64,000 nucleotides of DNA, taken from Paenibacillus pinihumi DSM 23905 = JCM 16419. GTDB lineage: Bacteria; Bacillota; Bacilli; Paenibacillales; Paenibacillaceae. Of this stretch, positions 7,724-17,800 are shown piece after piece; the first letter of the stretch is position 1; each line of letters begins with the position of its first letter. A model generated the notes under the pieces. The model had not been told where the DNA came from and did no database searches. It saw nothing but the letters and a program-made list of their open reading frames with translations. The stretch lies in contig NZ_AULX01000006.1 of the NCBI RefSeq assembly GCF_000422505.1, forward strand, positions 1 to 64,000. The letters run 5' to 3'. The translations under genes were made by a program, and so were the position numbers.

Positions 7724-10700
7724 CTATGTTAGCATCAGAATTTCACGTATTTCCTGCTCGGTCAGCGAAGACAGCGACTCCGCCCCAGGCTGAATGACCT
7801 GTTCGATCAGATTTTTCTTTCGCTGCTGCAGCTCGTACATTTTATCCTCGACTGTGCCCTGGGCAACCAGCCGAATGACTTGCACCACTTTCTTTTGACC
7901 AATCCGGTGCGCCCGGTCAGCCGCCTGCTGCTCGACAGCGGGATTCCACCATAGATCATACAGAACGACAGTATCGGCTCCCGTCAGATTGAGTCCTGTG
8001 CCCCCGGCTTTCAACGAGATCAGGAACACATCCCGCTGCCCCTCATTAAACCGGCTGCATAATTCCACCCGCTCTGCGGCAGGCGTCTTCCCGTCCAGAT
8101 AAAAGAATGGAATCTCTTGCAGTCCCAGTTCACGCGAGATGAACCCAAGCATATCCGTAAATTGAGAAAAGATGAGCATGCGCTTGCCAGCGCCGCGGCA
8201 CTCTGCAATCAGTTCCATTAGCTGCTCGAATTTGGCCGAGCTTCCCTCATACCCCTCTACAAACAGGCCAGGGTGACAGCATAGCTGCCTCAGGCGGGTT
8301 ATTCCTGCCAAAATTTTGATCCGGTTCTTCTGAAAGTCATCCTCGTTCAAATGCTTGACGGCCTCCTGCTGAAGCTGCGCCAGATAAGAAACATAAAGCT
8401 TCTTCTGCTCCGGCAGCAGTTCCGAGGCTTGCAGGGATTCAATCTTCTCGGGAAGCTCCCCGAGCACCTCTGTCTTCAAACGGCGAAGCAGGAACGGCTT
8501 GACCCGTCTGGCGATATCCTCTCTTGCCAAGTCCGCAAATGCCTTACGGGAATGAAACAGTTCCGGGAATACACTGCTTGTAATGGACCAAAGCTCCTCG
8601 ATGGAGTTCTCTATTGGTGTTCCCGTCAGCGCGAAGCGATAACGGGCCTCAAGCAATTTGACCGCCTGCGCCGTCTGGGTCGCATAGTTCTTGAAAGCTT
8701 GGGCCTCATCCAAAATCAGGGTATGAAAGCTATGCTCCGCATACAGACCGATATCCCGCCGCAGCAGCGGATACGAGGTGATGATCACATCCGTATCTGC
8801 AAGTTCCTTGGCGGTATGGCTGCGTTCCTCTCTGCTGCCATCCTGGATGATAACACGCAATTCAGGCGCAAAGCGGGCCATCTCATTACGCCAGTTGTAG
8901 AGCAATGAAGCCGGACAGACAATGAAGGCCGGAATACCCTGCTCCCGAATATCCGGCAGGATCGATACGAGAAACGCAATGCTTTGCAGGGTCTTGCCCA
9001 ATCCCATATCATCAGCCAATATACCGCCAAAACGGTAATTCGCCAGCGTTCTCATCCATTGAAAACCGTATTTTTGATAATCCCGAAGTACAGGCGCAAG
9101 GGAATCCGGCACCGGAAAGTCCAGATTATCGGGATTGCGCATATTGTCCAGGAAGCGGCGGAGCAGCTTGCCGCGTTTGATGCTGCTCCCATCCTTGTCC
9201 TCGGCTTGAAGCCGCATCGCTTGCCACGCGGGCAGGCGCAGCTCTGCCCCTTTCCAGTCACCCGTGCGCCCGCCAAACTCTTCGATGAGCCGGCGAATCT
9301 CCTCGAATGCTGCTCCGTCCAGCGGCATGAAAGCCCCGTCCTTCATCCGGAAATATCTGCGCTTCTCCTTCACTGCCTTGAGAACACTGCGAATTTCACG
9401 TTCTGAAATGCCGTCCAGCTTGAATTCAAAGCTGAGCCAGTCGGTACGCTCATCCACATCCGCCTTGACAATAGGCATAACGGAACCCGGATACAGCCGG
9501 GCTTTGACAGCCGAAGTTGCATGGACAAGAAGCAGCTTTTCCAGCTCTGGTATAGCGTGATATAAGAACTCGAACTCAGCCTCTTCATCTTCCATAAAAT
9601 AGCCGCTCTCCGTTGATATGAAGCCCGCCTGTTCCATCAAAGAAAAGATCTGCTGCTCCTTATCGCCATCCCGGACCAAAATTTGCCCATGGCCGCGGCT
9701 TGTGCCGATGTCCTCCAAGGGATTGATGATAATATCCCCGTACTGGAATTCCAGCCCTGCAACAAGCCTGTCACGGATACGGTCCAGATACAGGCGTGCC
9801 TGCAGCCTCGTTCGGACGATCCGGTCCGATATTGCTGTCGCAATCTGCACTTGGCCAAGCTTCATCAAGCCAGGTACGACTTTCTCCATGAAGGGCTCCA
9901 TTTGCTGCGGCTGAATCTGTACCTGTTGATCACGGCGGGAACCCAGGAGCTGCTTGATCTCCATGAGCTGCCTGAATGACTCTTCATTCAATCTGACCAG
10001 CCTGCCCCCGGCAATGACGGTATTGTAAGCTTCCATAATCGTGAGCGCGTCCATCCCCGTTACCTGCAATTGATAGCCTTCACTCCCATAGCGGGACTGG
10101 TCAAATTCAAACTGCACCGGAATCGGTTCGTCGGATATATTCAGCCGTTCATAGCTTTGCCCCTCGTGCTCCAGTCTCACGGAAGGAGCAGCCGTAAGCA
10201 AGGGGAGCAGCCGTTCCCACTCCAAGGGAGGAACAAGAAGCAACCGGTCATTGCTTGAGGAATTGGAATAGGTAGAATAAGGCTGAAACATTTCCCGCAT
10301 CATTTTTTCATTCTTGAAAATATGCAGCAGATGGCGAATGATTTCGTCGTCACTGCCCGAAATGACATGCGCCTGCGGATCATAGGTGAAATGCTGCGAG
10401 AAATAATAAGACTCCCGTTTGGCGACCGCCTCCAGGAAGGCTTTAATTTTTTGCACGATATATAAGCGTCTGGTACCTGCCTTCATCTCCAGCCCAAATA
10501 CAGACTTTCGGTATCCAACCGTGTGTACCTTGCAAATAAATTCAATCTGCAGAGGGGAACGCACTTCAGCAATCAAGCCCAACGAGCGGGCAGGAAGGCT
10601 TCGCTTCGTATCAAAGACATGGAGGAAACCGGTCGCAAGCTGCTCATCTCCGGCGGAAAGCTCCCCTCTGCGTGCAGCATTTTGGGACAGCCTCTGTTGC

Positions 10701-11074
10701 TTGCTGGTCATCTCACTGTCGCCACTGCCTCCATTGGCAGAAATCGCCGGCTCTTTGAGTAAGCCGCTGACATCCGAATGAAGACCCTGAATGCCAACTA
10801 AAACGGCTGCAATATGCTTGCAATAGTTATCATAAGCATAAAAAGCTGGACATGTACATTCGGCATCGATGTCAAGCTCCTCATCGTTCCTCGGGCTTAT
10901 CTCTACCTGAACCTCATAATTTTCATTGCCCCGCACTTTCGCCTCAAAGCGGCCACCCTCTATATCGCAGAAGTTGAAAGTGACACTTCCGTCGTAGTAA
11001 TAGGTTTTGCCCCGCCGAAAGGAGGTTTGACCGCACAGCACCTTAATGTTCCAGTCGGTCACTTCATAGGTCAT
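7724..11074 (-). CDS. SNF2-family helicase with N-terminal SWIM zinc finger
   Basis: A 1116-aa ATP-dependent DNA translocase of the bacterial RapA/HepA-like SNF2 class. A SWIM zinc-binding motif lies at residues ~58-95 (Cys73, Cys75, Cys85, His87). A bacterial SNF2-associated region fills ~150-650. The helicase core has motif I GGILADDMGLGKT (~685), motif II DEAQ (~788) and FALTGTPIENS, and the C-terminal half has LKAGGTGLNLTGAD and DRAHRIGQ. These proteins remodel protein-DNA complexes or recycle RNA polymerase; the exact role here is unknown. It is alone in its unit and convergent with the carboxypeptidase gene. Confidence 0.92.
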   Translation of the reverse strand: MTYEVTDWNIKVLCGQTSFRRGKTYYYDGSVTFNFCDIEGGRFEAKVRGNENYEVQVEISPRNDEELDIDAECTCPAFYAYDNYCKHIAAVLVGIQGLHSDVSGLLKEPAISANGGSGDSEMTSKQQRLSQNAARRGELSAGDEQLATGFLHVFDTKRSLPARSLGLIAEVRSPLQIEFICKVHTVGYRKSVFGLEMKAGTRRLYIVQKIKAFLEAVAKRESYYFSQHFTYDPQAHVISGSDDEIIRHLLHIFKNEKMMREMFQPYSTYSNSSSNDRLLLVPPLEWERLLPLLTAAPSVRLEHEGQSYERLNISDEPIPVQFEFDQSRYGSEGYQLQVTGMDALTIMEAYNTVIAGGRLVRLNEESFRQLMEIKQLLGSRRDQQVQIQPQQMEPFMEKVVPGLMKLGQVQIATAISDRIVRTRLQARLYLDRIRDRLVAGLEFQYGDIIINPLEDIGTSRGHGQILVRDGDKEQQIFSLMEQAGFISTESGYFMEDEEAEFEFLYHAIPELEKLLLVHATSAVKARLYPGSVMPIVKADVDERTDWLSFEFKLDGISEREIRSVLKAVKEKRRYFRMKDGAFMPLDGAAFEEIRRLIEEFGGRTGDWKGAELRLPAWQAMRLQAEDKDGSSIKRGKLLRRFLDNMRNPDNLDFPVPDSLAPVLRDYQKYGFQWMRTLANYRFGGILADDMGLGKTLQSIAFLVSILPDIREQGIPAFIVCPASLLYNWRNEMARFAPELRVIIQDGSREERSHTAKELADTDVIITSYPLLRRDIGLYAEHSFHTLILDEAQAFKNYATQTAQAVKLLEARYRFALTGTPIENSIEELWSITSSVFPELFHSRKAFADLAREDIARRVKPFLLRRLKTEVLGELPEKIESLQASELLPEQKKLYVSYLAQLQQEAVKHLNEDDFQKNRIKILAGITRLRQLCCHPGLFVEGYEGSSAKFEQLMELIAECRGAGKRMLIFSQFTDMLGFISRELGLQEIPFFYLDGKTPAAERVELCSRFNEGQRDVFLISLKAGGTGLNLTGADTVVLYDLWWNPAVEQQAADRAHRIGQKKVVQVIRLVAQGTVEDKMYELQQRKKNLIEQVIQPGAESLSSLTEQEIREILMLT

Positions 11075-11124
11075 GCCCTCACTGCCTTTCTCTTACTGGT
11101 CTGACAGGCTTTTTGCCGCTTCAT

Positions 11125-12975
11125 TTACCGGGCCATTTTGCGGAGCTGGCTGACGTACAAATCGCTGTAAAAGCCCTTTTGCTTAACCAGTTCATCATGA
11201 GAGCCCTGCTCCAACAGCCGTCCGTCCTTCAGTACCAGAATCCGGTCCGCGCTGCGGATGGTATTGAGCCGGTGTGCAATAACAAAACTCGTCCGTCCCT
11301 CCATCAGGCGCTCCAGCCCTTCCTGAATCTTAATTTCCGTAACCGTATCGATACTGCTTGTCGCTTCATCAAGTACCAGAATGGAAGGATTCGCAAGAAT
11401 TGCTCTGGCAATCGCCAGCAGCTGTTTCTGGCCTTGGCTGATTCCGCTGCCTCCGGTATCCAGCACTTTGTCATAGCCGCCCTTCATTCTTAAAATAAAA
11501 GGCTCCGCATTCGCAAGCCTTGCGGCCTGCTCGACTTCCTCGTCTGTAGCATCCAGACGGCCGAAGCGAATATTTTCCCGAATCGTTCCTTTGAACAAAA
11601 AGGTATCCTGCAGCACAAATGCCATATGGGATCGCAGGCTTTCACGTTTGACGGATTGGATATCCAACCCATCTACCTTAATGCTTCCGCTGTTCGCATC
11701 GTAGAACCGGGAGAGCAGCTGAATCAGCGTCGTCTTGCCCGCCCCTGTCGGACCGACGAGGGCAACAGTCTCGCCCGGCTTCGCCTTGAAGCTAATGTCC
11801 TTAAGTGTCGGGCGGCTGCTGTCGTAGCCAAAGGACACCTGTTCAAAGGCTATTGCTCCCTTCATCTGCCCGAGATTCACGGCAGCCTGCTCATCGCTGG
11901 ACTCCTCTTTCTCATCCATAACCTCAAATACGCGCTCCGCACCTGCAATAGCAGACAACAGCGTATTCCATTGGTTGGCCAGATCATTGAGCGGGCGCGT
12001 AAACTGTCTCGCGTATTCGACGAATACAATAATGATTCCAACCGTGATCGCTCCATTAACAGCCAAAATGCCGCCAATGCCGGCAATAATGGTAAAGCTC
12101 ATATTGTTCAAACCGTTCATCAGCTTTGGAATAAAGCCGGAAATCGTCTGCGCCCAGAATCCGGACAGCCTAATCCGTTCATTGCGTTCCTGAAAGCCGC
12201 GGATTGCCCGCTCCTCCTGGGAAAAGGCCTTAATCATCCGCTGCCCGGACAGCGTCTCCTCAATGTAGCCGTTCAGCTCCCCGAGGTTGCGCTGCCTCTG
12301 CTTGAACAAAGGTCCTGTGCGCCTTGTAATCCAGCGCATTCCCAGCGCCATCAGCGGGACAACCGTGAAGGTCAGCAATGTCAGCAGCGGGCTGAGCCAC
12401 AGCATGACCGAGACTGTCCCGATGAGCGTCAGCACACTGGAGAAAATTTGAATCGCCGAGCTGTTGAGCGTGGAGCTGACATTTTCAATATCATTGGTGA
12501 CCCGGCTCATAATTTCCCCTTGCTGGCGCTTGCCATAGAATGGAATTGGCAGCTTGTGCAACTGGGAGAACAAATCAAACCGCAGACGGTAGACGGTCTC
12601 CTGGGAAATTTCGATCATCCATATATTTTGCAGCCATGAAGTCAGGGAGAACAGGATGTATACACCGGCAAGCCCGCTCAGGAAGTACACCCAATCGCTG
12701 CCCCCGCTGCCCTCCAAATAATTATCCACGGCTGTGCCGATCAGGTATGGTCCCAGCAGCGACAGCGCTGAGCTAAGCACTACCATGAGCAGGACAAGCA
12801 TCAGCTTGACCTTACGCAAGGCCAGATAGGACCAAATGCGGCGCAGCGTTTCCGACCAATTCCGCACCTTGGCTTTGCGCTTGCCTGCGCCGCCTTTTCC
12901 TTGCGCCTGTGCGCCCTCGCCATCTGCCTGCCGCGGGTACGGTGTGCGGAAAGGTTCAGTCAATGCTTTAAGCAT
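11125..12975 (-). CDS. ABC exporter half-transporter, second subunit
   Basis: 616 aa: an N-terminal six-helix type-I exporter domain (~60-340) fused to a nucleotide-binding domain. Seen: Walker A VGPTGAGKT, Q-loop FVLQDTFLF, signature SGISQGQKQLL (a slightly degenerate LSGGQ), Walker B ILVLDEATSSID, and switch His in VIAHRL. The ATG at 12975 is preceded by GGAGGTG and begins eight bases inside the end of the upstream half-transporter. The two therefore form a heterodimer of the BmrCD/YheIH/YknUV kind, in which one ATP site is degenerate. Likely a multidrug or lipid-like substrate exporter; the substrate is unknown. A charged, Ala/Gly/Lys-rich N-terminal tail of ~40 residues precedes the first helix. 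Confidence 0.9.
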   Translation of the reverse strand: MLKALTEPFRTPYPRQADGEGAQAQGKGGAGKRKAKVRNWSETLRRIWSYLALRKVKLMLVLLMVVLSSALSLLGPYLIGTAVDNYLEGSGGSDWVYFLSGLAGVYILFSLTSWLQNIWMIEISQETVYRLRFDLFSQLHKLPIPFYGKRQQGEIMSRVTNDIENVSSTLNSSAIQIFSSVLTLIGTVSVMLWLSPLLTLLTFTVVPLMALGMRWITRRTGPLFKQRQRNLGELNGYIEETLSGQRMIKAFSQEERAIRGFQERNERIRLSGFWAQTISGFIPKLMNGLNNMSFTIIAGIGGILAVNGAITVGIIIVFVEYARQFTRPLNDLANQWNTLLSAIAGAERVFEVMDEKEESSDEQAAVNLGQMKGAIAFEQVSFGYDSSRPTLKDISFKAKPGETVALVGPTGAGKTTLIQLLSRFYDANSGSIKVDGLDIQSVKRESLRSHMAFVLQDTFLFKGTIRENIRFGRLDATDEEVEQAARLANAEPFILRMKGGYDKVLDTGGSGISQGQKQLLAIARAILANPSILVLDEATSSIDTVTEIKIQEGLERLMEGRTSFVIAHRLNTIRSADRILVLKDGRLLEQGSHDELVKQKGFYSDLYVSQLRKMAR

Positions 12976-14701
12976 TTGCGGCCACCTCCCCATACTGGGA
13001 CTGATAAATTTGACGGTACAGCTTGGACGTCTGCATGAGTTCCTCATGCTTGCCCTGCGCAATCAGACGTCCTTCATCCAGCAGCAGGATCAAATCTGCG
13101 GAGGACGTCGAGCTGATCTTCTGGGTAATAATGAATGTCGTACAGGACAACTGCTTCAACTCCTCAAGCAAAGAAGCCTCTGTCCGGACATCAAGCGCAC
13201 TCGTACTGTCGTCGAGAATAAGAATTGCCGGTCTGCGGACAAGCGCCCGCGCAATCATCAGCCGCTGCTTCTGCCCGCCGGACAGATTGACGCCCCGCTG
13301 GCCAAGCATTGTATCATAGCCGTCAGAGAGCGATTCAATCGTCTCATGAATTTGCGCCTGTCTTGCAGCTTCCTTCACCTCTGCGAGTGTTGCATCCTCG
13401 CGGCCCCACGCAATATTTTCGCGAACGGTACCGGAGAACAGCATCATTTCCTGCGGCACATAGCCGATCGCCCCACGGAGTACCGCAGGATCAAGCTTGC
13501 GGACATCTGTGCCGTCCACTTTCACCACGCCTTCATGCGGCTCATAGAGACGGGGAATCAATTGAATGAGAGAAGATTTTCCCGAACCTGTCGCGCCCAT
13601 AATGGCGATCCGCTCTCCCGGGCGGGCCCGGAATGAAATATCGCTGAGCACGGAAAGCTCGCTTGTGGCATATTCAAAGCCCACCCTGTCAAACTCCACG
13701 CTGCCTGTAATTGGACGTGCATTTCCGGCAGCGATCCCTGCCGTGCTTACTTCCATGCCGTCTTCCGTTGCAAGCACCTCTTGAATCCGCTGGGCAGAAG
13801 CACTGGAGCGGGAGTAGACCATAACCAGCCAGGAGAGAACGGACAGTGCCCCGATCGTCCTGAGCGAGTAATTCACGACAGCGACCACTTCCCCTACGGA
13901 TGCGTGGCCATCGAAAATATCCTGGCGGCCAAACCAGAGCACCGCAATAACGCTGGCATTCATGAGCAGCAAAATAAAGGGCATCGTCGATTCGGTAAGC
14001 CGCAGGACGCGTACAGAATCCTTCATAAGCTTGCCGCTTGCAGTGGCGAAGCGCTCGATTTCATGGACCATCCGCACGAATACCCGGATCAGACGGATGC
14101 CGACGAGATTTTCCTGAATGACGCCGTTCACGTTATCCAGCCGCTGCTGGACAATGTGGAACAGGCTAATGGACTTCCTGGTCATCCACACTGCAAACAG
14201 GAACAGCGGCGGGACAGTCAGCACCAGCAGCAAGCCGAGCTTTACATTAACGATAAGTGCCATTATGATACTTCCGATTACAACTAGGGGCACCCGTGTC
14301 ATAAAACGCAGCGACATAAAGACGATGTCCTGCACCTGATTGACGTCAGCCGTCAGTCTCGTAATAAGCGAGGAAGCGGCAAAACGGTTAAACACCTCAT
14401 AAGAGAAGGACTGAACCTTGTGATACAATTTTTCCCGCAGATCGTAACCGAGTCCAAGGCTCGCATGGGCAGCAAAAAAAGAGCTGGCAATTCCCATGAT
14501 GAATGCCAGGACCGTACTGGCAGCCAGCACTCCGCCCCATAGCCATACAACAGACAATTCTTCCTTCCGGATACCGTCATCGATAATCTTGGCGATGAAG
14601 TATGGCTGCGTGAGCTCGACAGCAAGCTCAACCAGCATCATCAGCAGCGCCACGATAGCCGCAATCCGGTATTTTTGCAGGAAGCTTAACATTTTGAGCA
14701 T
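12968..14701 (-). CDS. ABC exporter half-transporter, first subunit
   Basis: 577 aa: a six-helix membrane domain then an ATP-binding domain. Seen: Walker A MGATGSGKSS, Q-loop YVPQEMMLF, canonical signature LSGGQKQRL, and Walker B ILILDDSTSALD. The usual catalytic Glu after Walker B is Asp here, and the switch position reads IITQKISS, where His is normally found. These are the marks of the degenerate member of a heterodimeric exporter, so this subunit carries the non-hydrolysing site half. The ATG at 14701 has GGAGG seven bases upstream; the longer upstream frame lacks a ribosome site. It is coupled to the next gene by an eight-base overlap. Confidence 0.9.
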   Translation of the reverse strand: MLKMLSFLQKYRIAAIVALLMMLVELAVELTQPYFIAKIIDDGIRKEELSVVWLWGGVLAASTVLAFIMGIASSFFAAHASLGLGYDLREKLYHKVQSFSYEVFNRFAASSLITRLTADVNQVQDIVFMSLRFMTRVPLVVIGSIIMALIVNVKLGLLLVLTVPPLFLFAVWMTRKSISLFHIVQQRLDNVNGVIQENLVGIRLIRVFVRMVHEIERFATASGKLMKDSVRVLRLTESTMPFILLLMNASVIAVLWFGRQDIFDGHASVGEVVAVVNYSLRTIGALSVLSWLVMVYSRSSASAQRIQEVLATEDGMEVSTAGIAAGNARPITGSVEFDRVGFEYATSELSVLSDISFRARPGERIAIMGATGSGKSSLIQLIPRLYEPHEGVVKVDGTDVRKLDPAVLRGAIGYVPQEMMLFSGTVRENIAWGREDATLAEVKEAARQAQIHETIESLSDGYDTMLGQRGVNLSGGQKQRLMIARALVRRPAILILDDSTSALDVRTEASLLEELKQLSCTTFIITQKISSTSSADLILLLDEGRLIAQGKHEELMQTSKLYRQIYQSQYGEVAANA

Positions 14702-15114
14702 TCGCATTCCTCCGATTTGAAAAGCCGCCAAACTGGTCATACACCTATACACTGCGGCTTTCCATGAGTTAGTCCGCTGCAAAGAATAACAACGCCGAAA
14801 CTTTCATTTTTAAAATAAAAAAAGACTACAACCGAAACTATGAAAACCATCTCTTCTATTATAGCTCAGTGTGATGGTAATTTCTAAAGTCATTTGTTGC
14901 ATATATAACAGGCAAGTAAACCTTCAGTGCGGCAGCAAAGAGAGACAGCAAAGAAAAGTATGCTCAAAAAGACCGGAATGAACAGCTTTCATAAAAGCAG
15001 CGGCTTTGTTCGTCATATATAATAGAGAAAAGCAGATTAGGAATAATTTTGTAGATAGAGTCAGATAAAGAAAGAGCAGCTTAAACGCTATTTTAAATCT
15101 CTGGGGGAGTTCTT
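14702..15114. other. Divergent promoter region of ABC exporter and endonuclease V genes
   Basis: 413 bp without a gene. A good -10 (TATAAT, 15018-15023) faces the endonuclease V gene, but no matching -35 was found at 17 bp. The rest is AT-rich with no clear repeat. Confidence 0.3.
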
Positions 15115-15804
15115 ATGGAGCCAGTATTAGCACATTCGTGGAATTTAACTGAAATCGAAGCTGTACAATTGCAGCAAGAGCTTGCGTTAAAGGTGGTTAC
15201 TGACGATAGGCTTGATCCCGTCCGTTACATTGCAGGTGCAGATGTAGCGTACAGTGAGCAGAATGACAAATTAATTGCGGCCATTGTTATTTTGGAGGCA
15301 GGCTCGTTAAGGTTAGTGGAATCAGTGACTGTGGAGGACGATGCCCAGTTCCCTTATATTCCGGGTTTATTTTCATTCCGGGAAATCCCTCCTTTAGTGA
15401 AGGCATTTAAGCTGCTCAAGACTGCTCCTCAGCTTATCGTCTGCGACGGCCAAGGCATGGCCCACCCTAGACGCTTCGGGTTAGCGAGCCATCTGGGCGT
15501 TCTATTTGATCTTCCTGCAATCGGGTGCGGGAAAACCAGGCTGTTGGGGGATTTTACAACTCCGGAGTTTAATAGAGGGGCCTTCTCACCATTAGTGGAC
15601 CAAGACGAAATCATCGGAAATGTGCTCCGAACCCAGGATCATATTAAACCTGTTTATGTGTCCATTGGACATCGGATCTCCTTGGCAACAGCCTGTGACT
15701 GGATTTTAAAACTTGCGCCCAACTACCGTCTGCCTGAGACGACCCGGCAAGCGGATCAGCTTGTGAACAGAGTTTTGGCGGGGAGTGATTGGGGTGGGAA
15801 ATAA
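15115..15804 (+). CDS. nfi: Endonuclease V (deoxyinosine 3' endonuclease)
   Basis: A 229-aa repair nuclease that nicks DNA one base 3' of deoxyinosine (deaminated adenine), using Mg2+. Signatures: YIAGADVAY with the catalytic Asp43, YIPGLFSFREIPPL, LIVCDGQGMAHPRRFGLASHLG with the second Asp, and GCGKTRL. The length matches the family. GGGGGAG precedes the ATG. It stands alone, with an inverted repeat downstream. Confidence 0.93.
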   Translation: MEPVLAHSWNLTEIEAVQLQQELALKVVTDDRLDPVRYIAGADVAYSEQNDKLIAAIVILEAGSLRLVESVTVEDDAQFPYIPGLFSFREIPPLVKAFKLLKTAPQLIVCDGQGMAHPRRFGLASHLGVLFDLPAIGCGKTRLLGDFTTPEFNRGAFSPLVDQDEIIGNVLRTQDHIKPVYVSIGHRISLATACDWILKLAPNYRLPETTRQADQLVNRVLAGSDWGGK

Positions 15805-15903
15805 GGTAATGAAAATTGAATTTAAGTGTATTATTTATTCAGGTTTTTAATAATACTGTTTTATCTGACGCAATTGTTCTGCCGCTAGCCGAATAGAGTT
15901 AAA

Positions 15904-15945
15904 AACAGGTCAATTGTGGACTTATCTGACCATAATTGACCTGTT
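15904..15945. terminator. Hairpin downstream of endonuclease V
   Basis: A 16-bp inverted repeat (AACAGGTCAATTGTGG against CCATAATTGACCTGTT, one G-U pair), 10-base loop. There is no strong T run after it. It is probably a terminator or an mRNA 3' structure between the endonuclease V gene and the convergent immunity gene. Confidence 0.45.
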
Positions 15946-16096
15946 CAATGCTATGCTATTACGTTAAATAGGGTATATAATTCAAACCTCATGTGCGTAC
16001 AACCCAATTGAAGAAATCTTTATACGGGTATTACATGGGTTATATGTGCATTTGAGTGAATGATTGGTTTATTCGGCACTGGGTAGCCCCCAAACC

Positions 16097-16834
16097 TTAA
16101 TCCATATAATCTATGACATTCAATATTGTATCTCTCAATGCAATATAGTTCGTTCCTTCATAAGGCAATATTTCCTCGTATATTTTTGCAAATGATTTTT
16201 TCAACTCTGATTCTTCAATCTCGGGTATTTCACTTTCCATCATTTCTACTAATTCCAGAAAAGCACTTAATTTCAGGGAAAAATCAGGTTCAACAGCTCC
16301 TCTCTCCTCAACAAAGTGAATGCTATCAGAAATAATATGCTTACTAGCATTTTCAAGAACAAACCCAACCATCTCATCATTTTGCAGAACAAAAGAAAAG
16401 TTCCCAGTCATATTCACTAAAACAACTCGCTCTAATTTATCCCATGTCTCTGAATAAGAAATTATCTTATCCTCTCTAGGATAATATTCTGTTATATAGG
16501 ATAATTTACTATTGAAATTTTTCTTATCTCTTAACTTAATGATTCCATTTCTTCCCTCAAACTGTTTTATATCCGATTTTTCTTTGATAACATTTATGGG
16601 TTCTGATAGCTTTATAACAGCCCCAGAAAATTTTAAATCATCTTTATTAAATAAAATAGTATCCGCATCAGACCATAACCAATCAAAACTTCCATATGAA
16701 GTTTTTTTTAGTTCTTCTACTTCTTTGTAATCTTTCGCCTTACCAATCCAGATAATTTGACTGGATAAGTACCATCTTATTTCTTCATTAATATCGCTTA
16801 AGTTGTTATCAATTATCAATTTCATAGTTTTCAT
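16097..16834 (-). CDS. Putative immunity protein of the spare toxin cassette
   Basis: A 245-aa protein I do not recognise. It is acidic, aromatic-rich and without membrane segments or a signal peptide, as expected for a cytoplasmic immunity protein. Its ATG overlaps the stop of the toxin frame (ATGA), the classical toxin-immunity arrangement. The DNA is visibly more AT-rich than the injection-system genes upstream, as is common for exchanged toxin/immunity modules. The reading frame is intact although the toxin gene beside it is frameshifted. That fits immunity being retained against kin that still carry the toxin. Function is inferred only from position. Confidence 0.6.
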   Translation of the reverse strand: MKTMKLIIDNNLSDINEEIRWYLSSQIIWIGKAKDYKEVEELKKTSYGSFDWLWSDADTILFNKDDLKFSGAVIKLSEPINVIKEKSDIKQFEGRNGIIKLRDKKNFNSKLSYITEYYPREDKIISYSETWDKLERVVLVNMTGNFSFVLQNDEMVGFVLENASKHIISDSIHFVEERGAVEPDFSLKLSAFLELVEMMESEIPEIEESELKKSFAKIYEEILPYEGTNYIALRDTILNVIDYMD

Positions 16835-17623
16835 GGTATTATTTGAGTAGCAGGCGGCATAGTTCCTCCACTAGGAGTAGGAATATTTCCATTTACTATT
16901 GAGTCATGTGTGACTGGCATACCAGAATCTGTCGGTTTTCCACCAAATATAGCAGCACCACTTTCACCTCTCGCCCCATCTGGTCCATAACTAGTAATTA
17001 TATTCCCTTTGGAACTGCCTTTGCTCTCAACTATTACCACATTATCCCCTTTCCTATATATTAAGTTTTGAGAATTGTTTCCTGAAACATATACTGCATC
17101 AGGTTTTGATAAAATCTCTAGCTCTTTCTCTTTTCCAAGTCTACCATGATAGTTACTTGCAAATTTAATTTTTCCGTCCTTGGCTTTAGCACTAATATCG
17201 GATGCAGATTTAGCCTGCTTCTCAAACCCTTTAGGTACGCCTTTACCTTCACCCGCACCCTCACTACCATTCTTCTCTTTATTCCCCCGCTGCTATTCCT
17301 GTCTCTTCCAGAATAAAGCCCCTGTTCATTCCAGTCAATCTGGTTCTGCCGGTCCGGGCTTGGCTTTCCGCCTCTGCCTCCCCCCGGTCCACCGGTATCC
17401 GAGAACCGGTGGGTTCCAAAGCCTGGCACTCCTTCCGACAGCGCCAGTCTTCTGCCACCAAAAGGGGCGGTCGCCAGCATTTCCTTCATCTTGTCCGCTT
17501 GGTTTCTTATTTCTCTGGCTTGCTGGTAATGCTCCGCAATTTGTGCCCTAATCGCTTCATACTTTGCTTGAGCTGTGCAACCAACCCTACTTCCTCTGCT
17601 ACTGACTGTATTCCTTTTACCAT
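16831..17623 (-). pseudogene. Frameshifted spare toxin cassette
   Basis: Reading minus from an ATG at 17623 (AAGGAGG upstream): a short N-terminus (MVKGIQSVAEEVGLVAQ), a coiled-coil stretch (AKYEAIRAQIAEHYQQAREI), then a linker almost identical to that of the VgrG-toxin gene, then a C-terminal domain with VYVSGNNSQNLIYRKGDN, ITSYGPDGARGESGAAIFGG and a PPATQIIP end. The C-terminal domain resembles toxin tips of other polymorphic toxins; its activity is unknown to me. Two breaks are visible. One is an apparent shift near 17570-17580. The other is a missing C at 17284-17288 (five C, against six in the intact copy at 18886-18891). The intact immunity frame follows immediately. Confidence 0.7.
17257..17496 (-). 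repeat. Toxin linker repeat, copy in the spare cassette
   Basis: 240 bp nearly identical to 18859-19087 (229 bp). The 11-bp difference is accounted for by a 12-bp (four-codon, GGGR-like) insertion and the one-base deletion in the C run. It encodes a conserved linker beginning DKMKEMLATAPFGGRRLAL and ending near SGRDRNSSGGNKEKNGSEG. Direct orientation with the other copy, 1.6 kb apart. Confidence 0.9.
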
Positions 17624-17655
17624 TTATTGTCGTCCTCCTTTGATTTTGGACATGC

Positions 17656-17701
17656 AAAAAAAGCTCATTCCTACTCATAAAACAAGTTGGAAAGAGCTTT
17701 T
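17656..17701 (-). terminator. Terminator of the injection-system operon
   Basis: On the minus strand AAAAGCTC-T-TTCC pairs with GGAA-T-GAGCTTTT, then a run of T. It lies 100 bp after the pentapeptide immunity gene and separates the operon from the spare cassette. Confidence 0.75.
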
Positions 17702-17800
17702 GAAAGTTTACCAAGTGTTTGGTTTGTTGATTGTATTGTACAATCTACTATCTACTGTTGTACAGGGTCTACTTATCTGGCATTTGTTTCTTAGATTCTA

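Noticed and set aside
11626-12639. 337-aa plus-strand frame within the ABC exporter gene
   Set aside because: Antisense shadow of a clear ABC transporter coding region.
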